Positions 1 through 6,705 of a stretch of DNA of 11,953 bases are shown one piece after another. Position numbers and translations under genes: made by a program. Source of the stretch: Euperipatoides rowelli (Eukaryota > Onychophora > Udeonychophora > Euonychophora > Peripatopsidae); NCBI GenBank assembly GCA_003024985.2, contig PXIH01S0000248.1, one strand, 5' to 3'. The notes beneath the pieces are model-generated. The model searched no databases. It was not told the DNA's origin and was given only the letters and a program-made list of their open reading frames with translations. The first letter of the stretch is position 1. Each line of letters starts with the position of its first letter.

Positions 1-181
1 TACTGTCTTCATTAAATTTAAAAAATTTATCATAAGGGATATCTACCATTCCATTAATTATTTTGAAAATTTGAATCATATCTCCCCTAAGCCTATGCCT
101 TTCTAAAGAATATAACTTTAAAGTTCTAAGTCTGTCCTCATACGATAATCTACCAATACCTAATATAGGGAGAGAAGAAGT
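1..181 (-). mobile_element. 3' part of a degenerate LINE (non-LTR retrotransposon) ORF2, reverse transcriptase C-terminal region
   Basis: Read on the minus strand, the frame is open from an in-frame TAA at 182-184 to the left edge of the window. It gives a peptide containing LSYEDRLRTLKLYSLERHRL, then RGDMIQIFKIINGM, then VDIPYDKFFKFNEDS. The pattern YEDRL..L.L.SLE.RRLRGDMI..FKI..G is the well-known segment just after the reverse-transcriptase domain in Jockey/CR1/RTE-like LINEs of invertebrates. The family trait is established knowledge; the clade is not resolved. Recognisable similarity starts near 150 and nothing upstream continues the polymerase, so the copy is probably 5'-truncated. The rest lies beyond base 1. 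It cannot encode a working enzyme as seen here. Confidence 0.75.
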
Positions 182-247
182 TTATATTGATGTGTGTTAC
201 ATTCAATGCAGATTGTGACAATCAATTATCATTAGTTAATTATCGCA

Positions 248-470
248 ATCCTATATACTAATGGGAATAGTGTGTTCCGAAGCCAGTAACAGCGCCATCT
301 AATGGGCTTATTCAAAACTTCTGTTTTTTTTTGTCAAAATGTTAACGGGTTTAAAAGATCGGCACGGAATCTATTTTTAGAAACTTTAAGTGGAGTTTTC
401 TCTTACATAAAAAGGGCTTAAACAAAAAAAAAAAATGGCCGATGCCCGTGTAACGGCCTTATTTTCTAGT
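248..470 (+). mobile_element. Helentron-like non-autonomous element (HINE), copy 1
   Basis: The element begins with ATCCTATATACTAAT and ends with CTAGT at 466-470. Just before the end sits a short hairpin, GCCCGTGTAACGGCC, in the phrase GATGCCCGTGTAACGG. A second copy at 4318-4566 shares the same start, the internal phrase CGAAGCCA.TIACAGC-type block followed by CTAATGGGCTTATTC, an AAACTTTAAGTGG block and the same 3' end. A GC-rich terminal hairpin followed by a short AT-rich tail and CTAGT is the usual 3' end of Helentron-associated elements, and they make no target-site duplication. Copy 1 is the more degenerate: one stem pair is broken. It has no coding capacity. The family call is by motif only. 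Confidence 0.6.
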
Positions 471-1884
471 TGTCTATCAACTGGAGTAAATGTAAACTGG
501 CAATTACTTATCGGGGGACCCTTAAGCCACTGAGGATCGAGGTCAGCTGGGCGGGCCACTGTATGTTAGAAAGATATCTCAGCAGTTATTTTCAAATTTT
601 GTTTGTTTTTGTTTGTATTATTTCTATGATAACTGATTTTTATTTAATAAATATTTATCAATGTGCCTTTTTTTGTTCAAGTCTTCTTATTCATCTTAAG
701 TGTTAGCCCCAGAATATACAGTAGTGGATATCAAACATACCATTATCCATTACTCACAAATGGTGTATGGGCTCAGATACCTTTTTTTTTTTTTTTGCTA
801 TTTAGAGTCCTAACTTTAGATTACCCTGAACACTAACTCCTACTACATATTAAAACCCTCTTCGCCCCAATCCTATGATGATAACGGGGTAAAATAATCA
901 TTTTTTATAATTTTGGCATAACTTCCAGAGGCCTAACAGTTAACCAATCAACAGCCGTGAACGACTTTTGTGATGAAAGTGCAAAAATAATTTTGATACC
1001 CAGACGCGATTAATCTTTTTTTTTTTTTTATGTTAGGGCCACTTTCCTTTTAATTTCATGATTTTTATTAACATTTCGATTATTTTTGTTTCTTTTCTCT
1101 TCATTATCAGCTTATGAAATAGAAACTACTGATTAAAAGGTAAATCCCAGGTGAATCGGCAATTTCATTACATTTTTTTATTAAAGAGAATTACCTTTAA
1201 AAGGTAAATCGTTGCTAGAAGTAAGAACAATTCACTAATCTCCATTAACAAATCAATTCAGTGTCTAAACAGATTTTTTTTTTAAATTAAATAGAATATT
1301 ATGTCACAAATGAAATAAGATAAGAGGATTAACCAACTGAGAATCAGATTTAAGTAACACACTACTTTACAGATCTGTTCTGACAAATAATTTATTAAAA
1401 AAAAAGAATTAGTATCTTTTCTCTTGTTTGTTTGTTTTGTTTTTAAAGGTATTTAAATGTAAATGCTGACAGAAACCACTTTACATTTTGATATGTTAAT
1501 AAAAACTCTTGGCTTCTGTGTAGATATTTTAGAACTCTTAGAGATATAATATACCATAACTGAAGTCTTGAATTAAAGCTCAAAACCTTTATGATATTAT
1601 AAAAAATAATAATTTTCCTGTCAAAAACTAAATATATTAAAAAATATCAACTTTATTCAATCTGTATGCAATAGTGGAAGCAAATAATATGTTGGATAAG
1701 GAGATGGCTACTCCTTTGTTCCACAAATGCCTATTAACTGCCCCCTACAATCTTTGTTTTCCATTCATTCCGAACTGTTAACGTTTGAAAATGAAATTGT
1801 ATTGATTCTGTCCCTTAGGTCAGCGATCGTGTTTTTTAACAAAATGGATGGAAATTGAGTGAGGGAGGGAGGAAAAAAACTAAG
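471..1884. other. AT-rich non-coding stretch
   Basis: No convincing gene is seen. The first part, about 500-560, is clearly more GC-rich than its surroundings (around GGGGGACCC and GGGCGGGCC) and may be a relic of an unidentified repeat; an 78-codon frame crosses it but its second half is low-complexity and it looks accidental. 739-770 forms an imperfect hairpin (ATACCATT against AATGGTGTAT). T runs lie at 781-796 and around 1017-1030. The phrases AGTCCTAAC and ACCCTGAACACTAAC near 807-836, and GGTAAAATAATC near 888, echo the core of element M, so a very old relative is possible. AAAAGGTAAATC occurs twice, near 1135 and 1199, the second inside a palindrome. Confidence 0.5.
1190..1211. repeat. 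Near-palindrome with an upstream direct copy of one arm
   Basis: ATTACCTTTAAAAGGTAAAT reads nearly the same on both strands. One arm, AAAAGGTAAATC, is also present as a direct repeat about 64 bp upstream near 1135. It may be chance in AT-rich DNA or the scar of a small foldback element; no longer inverted repeat is visible around it. Confidence 0.4.
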
Positions 1885-2245
1885 GCAGGAGTAACTAATC
1901 CTAATTATTATTTAAATAATTAACTTATAATAACTAATAACAAGGATATTTATTTATTCATGTGATAAACTTTGATGACATCATGGGTGTTAAATTTGTT
2001 ATTGAGCAGGAGTAAATAATTCCTATTATTATTCAAATAATATCCTATAATGAATAATTAAAAATAACGTGGAAATTTATTATATATATTTAGTCAATAT
2101 AGTCATGTGACTGCATGATGATGTAATCAGTGTTAAAATTGTTAGTGAAAAAGAGTAAATAATCCCAATTATAAATTTAAAGAATGAGCTTATAATAACT
2201 AATAATTAAAAATAACAGATATGATATTCAATCAATTTAAAAAAT
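1885..2245. repeat. Minisatellite of about 2.7 diverged units, 121-143 bp each
   Basis: Three successive blocks start alike: GCAGGAGTAACTAATCCTAA at 1885, GCAGGAGTAAATAATTCCTA at 2006, and a variant AAAGAGTAAATAATCCCAAT at 2149. Each continues with a shared AT-rich part (TTATAATAACTAATAA or a variant, often followed by TTAAAAATAAC). The first two then share a CATGTGA...GATGA(C/T) phrase and GTGTTAAA.TTGTTA. The third stops near 2245 before that part. Unit lengths are 121 and 143 bp, differing by small insertions, among them a short TA-rich run near 2080. The units are well diverged, so the array is old. No coding function is seen. Confidence 0.7.
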
Positions 2246-2844
2246 GTTATCAAAAATGTTTTGTGAGTGGGTACCCCATGTTTAAATTAAAAATTCACTA
2301 AAAGTGACTTGCTTTTAGTTTTATACTTCTGATCTTTTTTTTAAAAAAAAAAATAAACATGTAAATGTGGTCTTTACTGTGTAAATTTGGTTAAAAGTCT
2401 TTACAGGACACTAATTCTTTGAAATTTATCATTTACTAATGGCAATTAATTCTCTTCTAGAAATGTACAATAATCTTAGCAAACAAATCCAAATTCAACT
2501 TATAATAAATATCCCAAAACCTAAGTAACAGATATCAGGAATTTTCCCAACTACAATAAACAGCTCTGAAAGGGTTAAAGATTTAAAATAAATTCACCGT
2601 GTGTCTTTCTTTCAACTTTTCTAACATAAAAAAAGAAAAATCACATTTATTTAAAAATTAAACAGTATGATTTTTACAGAGTAAACATAAAACTCCGCTT
2701 TCTCATTTTTTAAACAAAGTACCATATGATTTTATAGACATCAAACTACCCTAGCTCACTTCCCACCAAACCAATCAAATTTTATGACTTGCTTTTGCAT
2801 TTAAATGAGTTTTACCATCTCAATACATTACCTTGACAGTTTAC
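2246..2844. other. AT-rich non-coding stretch
   Basis: No gene, transposon end or RNA is recognised. A T8-A11 block lies at 2335-2353. If the minus-strand exon candidate at 2845-2928 is real, this stretch would be the start of the intron that follows it. Confidence 0.5.
2335..2353. repeat. T8-A11 homopolymer palindrome
   Basis: Eight T are followed directly by eleven A. A similar T11-A13 block is at 3657-3680. Such blocks can fold back on themselves and can also be left by opposed poly-A insertions, but no flanking element is seen here. Confidence 0.7.
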
Positions 2845-2928
2845 CTGTTTATCCATCTTCTCTTCTAAACGTGCTTCTATAGCTTCAAGGATAACCCCTC
2901 CCCCTATCAATGTTAAATTTATAAAATG
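2845..2928 (-). CDS. Candidate internal exon of an unidentified protein (28 codons)
   Basis: On the minus strand an 84-bp open segment lies between an acceptor-like ...AACTGAG and a good donor CAG|GTAAAC (donor GT at 2843-2844). It is in phase 0 at both ends and encodes a peptide starting HFINLTLIGGGVILEAIE and ending ARLEEKMDKQ. The first half is hydrophobic with a GGG, like a membrane segment; the second is charged and helical. An in-frame TAA lies just upstream of the acceptor, so a splice site is needed. The residue mix (Gly, Glu, Ala, Arg, Leu) is unlike the Lys/Asn/Ile/Phe bias of chance frames here. The acceptor has a weak pyrimidine tract. There is a faint resemblance to the GGG-containing hydrophobic segment of OPA3-like mitochondrial proteins, too weak to name. 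No partner exon was found; the gene would continue outside or in distant parts of the window. Confidence 0.42.
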
Positions 2929-3309
2929 CTCAGTTTGTTATTGTAACAGCCAAATTCCAAACATTAAAGTCATAAAAACATAGTTGGTCTAGGGTCAGGA
3001 TGCCACCTTCCCCACTCCTATCCTTACAGACTATTTTACCAATGTCATAACTGGAAAGCATATATTTTATATCAAATTCCTAACATATAACACCTAGGTA
3101 TAGAAATTCTCAAGTACCAGACTCCCTACCCTCATCCTTATCTTTATTATCCTATATTTCTAAAAAAAAAAATACTTTACAACTATCAAATTCGCAAAGG
3201 TGAGGTCCTGAATATATTATTTTTAAAAAGATATATTTATTCATTCGTAAAGGATATCAAGAGGAAATTTAAAAGACAGAAAAAAATGATAAAATTATTT
3301 TAATCATTG
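2929..3309. other. Non-coding stretch, probably intronic
   Basis: No gene is recognised. The phrase TTGGTCTAGGGTCAGGAT near 2984-3001 matches part of the second duplicated block at 9892-9948 (TTGGACCTAGGGTCAGGATA), so it is likely a fragment of the same dispersed repeat. Confidence 0.4.
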
Positions 3310-3555
3310 TTGGGTCAGATTCCGTTATCTGTCCACCAATATGGCTGACGGTAGTAAGTTGAAATGATCTAGATCAGCACACAGCGAAATATTATTTCAC
3401 CTCTAGATTATCCTAGTGTTACGGTAAGGTTAGGACTGTAAAGAAAATATACTAAAATCGGCGAGAAAAAATACTAATTCGACACACTGCTACGTTTTAG
3501 TTGTGCGGCTCCTAATGTTAATTATGTTGGTGGGCAGATAACGGAATCTGCTCAA
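3310..3555 (-). mobile_element. Element M copy A: inverted-repeat MITE-like element
   Basis: The ends are inverted repeats. The left end reads CAGATTCCGTTATCTGTCCA from 3316, and the reverse complement of the right end reads CAGATTCCGTTATCTGCCCA, the match continuing through CCACCAAYAT (25 of 27 identical). Two further copies, 6706-6942 and 10515-10767, lie in the opposite orientation and share the whole interior, including ACAGTCCTAACCTTAC, GATAATCTAGAGGTGAAATAAT and ACTACCGTCAGCCATATTGG. Size (about 240 bp), lack of coding sequence and terminal inverted repeats point to a non-autonomous DNA transposon. Its superfamily is unknown because the exact terminus is uncertain. ATTGTTG occurs at 3306-3312 and at 3555-3561 and could be a target duplication if the ends are set a few bases inward. 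Confidence 0.8.
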
Positions 3556-3656
3556 TTGTTGAACTTATTCATTATGCAAATCAAATAATATAATATTAAA
3601 AAAACTCTGAGTGTACGACAAACATCAGAATACACTCTGAATCTAGAGACGTCACA

Positions 3657-3680
3657 TTTTTTTTTTTAAAAAAAAAAAAA
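3657..3680. repeat. T11-A13 homopolymer palindrome
   Basis: Eleven T are followed directly by thirteen A, the second such block in the window (see 2335-2353). It is self-complementary and could extrude as a hairpin. Its exact length may be unreliable in an assembly. Confidence 0.7.
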
Positions 3681-3762
3681 GAAACATGCTCTGTTGTTGA
3701 TTTTAATAAACTCAGAGACCTACATATTGTGATTTTATAAAAAGCATTGGGATTGAGAGGGG

Positions 3763-3805
3763 TACCCACAATGCATCGTAACACAATCAACATCCAAAAT
3801 GGTGG
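3763..3805 (+). promoter_or_regulatory. Promoter-like pair: ZNF143 (SBS)-like and YY1-like motifs
   Basis: TACCCACAATGCATCGTA at 3763-3780 fits the 18-position ZNF143/Staf binding consensus YWCCCRNMATSCMYYRCR (as I remember it) at 17 positions. CCAAAATGGTGG at 3794-3805 is close to the YY1 motif CAAGATGGCGGC, which in animal housekeeping genes commonly sits at the transcription start and often includes the start codon. The two on one strand 13 bp apart look like a TATA-less promoter. The ATG at 3799 opens a frame of only 19 codons, closed by TAG at 3856-3858; a donor-like CAG|GTAGCT lies at 3936-3944. A transcript could therefore start here on the plus strand with a short or non-coding first exon. 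ZNF143 sites also work in the other direction. Whether this animal's proteins use these motifs is inferred. Confidence 0.35.
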
Positions 3806-4161
3806 AAAATAGACTTTATTGTACCAAATATGACTTAACTGGTGTAACCTTTGTCTAGGCACGACTTCCTCCGCATAATATTCTATTTTGACTATAAGAT
3901 ATAAACGCTGAAAAAATAAGATATTTTCCGTCAATCAGGTAGCTCTACTGTTGTAGCTATTGTACTTTTGTTTCTTCTTTCCTTTCCGTCTTTTATTACT
4001 CTTTTAGTAAATTTTAACATTCTCTCTTTGTTTATACTCTGTTTGGACTCCGTGACGCTTCAAGCTCGAGCTAAGAATCTTTTCAAAAACACAGCCATAA
4101 CTGTTTGATTGGCAATGCTTTGTAACTGAGGAAACTACATGTGCAATCGTCAATAATTTAT

Positions 4162-4181
4162 TTGTTTGTCTGTCTGTCTGT
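4162..4181. repeat. Short (TCTG)n microsatellite
   Basis: TTTGTCTGTCTGTCTGTA is a run of about four TCTG units. It lies some 140 bp before the second HINE. Short TCTG or TTTG runs often occur near the 5' end of Helentron-type elements, but the distance makes a link uncertain. Confidence 0.6.
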
Positions 4182-4317
4182 ACATGCCATGAAATGAATA
4201 TGTAGCTCAGGGTAAGGAATACGTGATTTAAGGAATTGAATATAAAATAAACTCAAATGAACGTTGGAATGCAGGATCAAAAGGTCACTCTAAAACCACA
4301 TATTTTGTGGGTTAACT

Positions 4318-4566
4318 ATCTTATATACTAATTCGTTTAAATTTCCGAAGCCAATTACAGCACCACCTAATGGGCTTATTCGAAACTTTAAGTGGTGTTT
4401 ACAAAAAAAAAAGGTTAGATGCCCGTGTAATGGGCTTAAAAGATCTAGGGATGCCCCTGTAACAGGCTTAAAAGATCTAGGGCTACAAGAAGAGGAACAC
4501 TAAGACCCATTACGGGATTAAACAAAAAAAATGTTTGATGCCCGTGGAACGGGCTTAAACGCTAGT
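4318..4566 (+). mobile_element. Helentron-like non-autonomous element (HINE), copy 2, with duplicated terminal hairpin units
   Basis: It starts ATCTTATATACTAAT and ends CTAGT at 4562-4566, matching copy 1 at 248-470. Internally it carries two 32-bp direct repeats, 4418-4449 and 4450-4481, each starting GATGCCC and ending TTAAAAGATCTAGG. A third version at 4537-4566 (GATGCCCGTGGAACGGGC then TTAAACGCTAGT) forms the 3' end. Each contains a small hairpin; the terminal one is perfect (GCCCGT, loop GGA, ACGGGC). Internal repeats resembling the terminus are typical of HINE/DINE-like elements. A further degenerate unit may lie around 4504-4522 (GACCCATTACGGGATTAAAC). There is no coding capacity. The 23-bp tandem array begins directly at its 3' end. 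Confidence 0.68.
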
Positions 4567-4689
4567 GCTATATAAATACAGCTAACTATGCTATGTTAAT
4601 ACAGATAACTATTACAGATTACCCTAATACAGATAACTTGCTAAATTAATATGGGTAACTGCTACTTTGCTACATAATATGGATATTAA
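4567..4689. repeat. 23-bp tandem array, left part
   Basis: Diverged units of an AT-rich repeat with core ATACAGATAACTATGCTA, period about 23 bp, begin right after the CTAGT end of the HINE. Variants include ATACAGCTAACTATGCTA and ATATGGGTAACTGC. The array is interrupted at 4690 by a piggyBac-type MITE and resumes at 4921. Confidence 0.8.
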
Positions 4690-4920
4690 CCCTTTCCACT
4701 CCAATGACGGTATTATACCTACATTTTTACTTTACAATTCTCAATTCAACAATCATTGTTAGCCTCAAAAATGGTTTAAATTAATAACATTTATGTTCAA
4801 AGGGACTAAAATATATTTGTTTTTAATCTTACCAAATGATTTTTTAAAAAAAACAAAAAATTAAAATCAGGGGATTTAAAAGAATGCAAACAAGACAATT
4901 TTCAATTGGAGTGGAAATGG
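4690..4920. mobile_element. piggyBac-type MITE (231 bp) with TTAA target duplication
   Basis: The element starts CCCTTTCCACTCCAATGA and ends ATTGGAGTGGAAATGG. The terminal inverted repeats match at 15 of 16 positions. It is flanked on both sides by TTAA (4686-4689 and 4921-4924). TTAA duplication with a CC-starting inverted repeat is the hallmark of the piggyBac superfamily (established knowledge). The interior is AT-rich and has no open frame of note, so it is non-autonomous and depended on a transposase from elsewhere. Removing the element plus one TTAA joins the two halves of the 23-bp array in register, so it landed in a TTAA that the repeat unit itself supplies. Subterminally, a T/A-rich stretch near 4841-4862 can fold back. 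Confidence 0.87.
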
Positions 4921-5130
4921 TTAATACAAATTACTATGCTATATTAATACAGATAACTATGCTATATTAATATGGTTAACTATGCTGCATAATACAGATA
5001 GCTATGCTTTAATACAGATAACTACATAACTAAGAATAACTACATAAATACGGATAACTACATAACTATGCTAAATTAATATGGATTACTACGCTATATT
5101 AATATGGATAACTATGCTATATTTATACAG
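4921..5130. repeat. 23-bp tandem array, right part
   Basis: About nine units continue the array seen at 4567-4689. The best-preserved ones are TTAATACAGATAACTATGCT and TTAATATGGATAACTATGCT, each followed by ATA. Around 5000-5060 shorter variants appear (ATAACTACATAA, ACGGATAACTACATAACT), suggesting local deletion and slippage. After 5130 the sequence no longer matches the unit. Confidence 0.8.
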
Positions 5131-5564
5131 ATAAAGTCTTGCTATAAAATACAAAAGAAAACTGATTCAGAGAGTAAGTAAAACCTGTCATTTAATTCTT
5201 GCTGTATAGATCCGTCTACTATTTTTTTTTTTTTGTAATCCCAGTTGTTTTGAGACTATAATAAAATTCTTGTCAGGATTCTTAATAAAATTTGAATAGA
5301 TCTCTGCATTATGTCGGAATTTGTTCAAGTGGAATCTATTTTTAACAAGGAGAAAAGATGCCATAAACTTTTATTAATAGAAGGTTCAAACCAACAAGCT
5401 AGAAATGCTCTTTGGTTCAAACAGACATTCAATAAATTATGTGTTAATGGAAAAGCTTTTATAAGAGTAGGATTGTTTTCATATTTAATTTAAATTAAAA
5501 AAAGAAATTAAACCACCAATTAAAAAAAAAAAAATAAGAACAACTTGAGAAAATAGTATTCATT
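5131..5564. other. AT-rich stretch with one short open frame of uncertain meaning
   Basis: At 5311-5493 the plus strand has a 60-codon frame starting MSEFVQVESIFNKEKRC and continuing HKLLLIEGSNQQARNALW. The first 25 residues look protein-like and faintly recall the start of FLYWCH-type zinc-finger domains (F.S..K...KLL..G), but the Trp and Cys/His residues that would confirm this domain are missing and the end is low-complexity. I treat it as a possible decayed fragment of a FLYWCH-bearing transposon or gene, not as a gene. T13 and A-rich runs lie near 5221-5234 and 5520-5534. Confidence 0.25.
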
Positions 5565-5635
5565 TTATTTAAAATTTGATACTGCCTGAGGAGTGTAAGG
5601 ACTGATTTCCCTCATATGATTCCAAACAACATCCA
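5565..5635 (-). CDS. Candidate terminal coding exon of an unidentified protein
   Basis: On the minus strand, an acceptor-like TTTGTTTACCAG ends at 5636. After two bases completing a split codon, 22 codons follow and end in TAA at 5565-5567. The peptide begins DVVWNHMREISPYTPQ and ends AVSNFK. Its composition (Trp, His, Met, Pro, Gln) differs from chance AT-rich frames, and AATAAA overlaps the stop, which could serve as a poly-A signal. The frame upstream of the acceptor stays open to a TGA near 5707 but reads as low-quality hydrophobic sequence, favouring a splice at 5636. I do not recognise the protein. It is short and could be chance, or a relic of a transposon ORF. Confidence 0.28.
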
Positions 5636-6347
5636 CTGGTAAACAAATTATCAATTTCAGACATAGCAGTGAGAGATGAACATATAAAATTGTTCAATCT
5701 ATCAGAAATTGAATGGCTTCACATTACTTCACAAAAACTGTTTACAAAATTTGGACATAAAATGACAAAATTACCTTAAAACCTCATAAAAAGTTTAAAA
5801 AGGCTCAATTTTTCAAAATCACTCAGCAACATTATTACCCACTCATAATAATCAATAATGGAATGTAAAAATAATAATAATAAAATGCTACCAAGAACTA
5901 TAAAACAATCTACTGTAGATTGAAATGAATAAGATCAAATAGAGGCTGATGTGCTAGAGTGGTGCCCTCTATGTTTACACTCTTTAATTAAAGATCACAT
6001 ATAATGAATATATACGGTGTACGGGGATGTACCGGATCATTAAATCAACCCGGGAAATGTACCCATCTACTAGCCTTTGGGAAGGATGGCCAGTCTACAC
6101 ACCACACATGGGCGGTGGTAAAAAAAATATTAGGCTACAGTAAAAAAATGTACTGGCCTCTCAGGAGATTACTGATTTCCTGGTGACCCGGTCCATTACT
6201 GACAGTGTAATATATTTTATCTAAAATATAAAATTTGACTTTATGTGTATATGTTCTGAAATTCTAACCCACCACTACATAAATAGCAAGTTAAAATTTG
6301 GCATACTGGTAGATAATATAATCCCAACCAAAGGGAAAAATCTGAAA
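5636..6347. other. Non-coding stretch with a GC-richer island at about 6010-6200
   Basis: The first part is AT-rich with an (ATA)n run near 5870-5882. From about 6010 to 6200 base composition changes (ACGGGGATG, CAACCCGGG, CATGGGCGGTGG, GTGACCCGGTCC). A 60-codon plus-strand frame covers 6004-6186 (start MNIYGVRGCTGSLNQPGK), ending in TGA. I do not recognise it; the reverse strand shows nothing better. It is most simply a fragment of an unidentified repeat. No tRNA-like A and B boxes were found there. Confidence 0.35.
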
Positions 6348-6420
6348 CCGCCCACTTTTACATATTTTGCACAGATTTCAATATGCCACCGCCCACCTTG
6401 ATTTCATGTCAGATTTGATG

Positions 6421-6458
<38 letters not shown>

Positions 6459-6477
6459 TAAATTTATTACCGCCCAC
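6348..6477. repeat. Three CCGCCCAC boxes around a 33-base T run
   Basis: CCGCCCAC occurs at 6348-6355, 6389-6396 and 6470-6477, spaced 41 and 81 bp (about one and two periods). Between the second and third is a run of 33 T at 6424-6456. The words CAGATTTCA and CAGATTTGATG also recur (near 6372 and 6411). This looks like remnants of a repeat with a period near 40 bp, or a GT-box cluster; a retroposon A-tail on the minus strand is another reading of the T run. Confidence 0.5.
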
Positions 6478-6705
6478 ACAAAATCGTATAACACCCATTG
6501 GTGGTCATCTGAACCAGGATGAAAAACCCTACTTTAGTGGGATACCTAAAATCCATCTTCCTTTTTCCCTAATAATATTCCTTTTTCATGTTTTTAGGAA
6601 TTGTTTTTTTTTTTTTTTTCATTTTAATTTGTAATTAGGATTATATGAGCGGTTTCTTGGTTCTCGTGATTTAAATGTTGATTTTTAAAAATGAAATTAA
6701 AACCA

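Noticed and set aside
470-706. 78-codon plus-strand frame
   Set aside because: The second half is low-complexity Phe/Ile/Cys-rich, it begins at the end of a HINE, and there is no motif or splice support.
1810-1850. Possible hAT end around CAGCGATCGTGTTTTTTAAC
   Set aside because: The word recalls CAGCGG-type hAT ends, but no matching inverted repeat or 8-bp duplication was found within several hundred bases.
3596-3934. 112-codon minus-strand frame, the longest in the window
   Set aside because: It ends in a poly-Phe/Lys stretch from the T11-A13 block and runs antisense across the promoter-like motifs. The middle (EEVVPRQRLHQLSHIW) is slightly protein-like, but no family is recognised and no splice sites bound it well.
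4567-5130. CRISPR-like array
   Set aside because: The 23-bp units are contiguous without unique spacers and are diverged; this is a eukaryotic tandem repeat.
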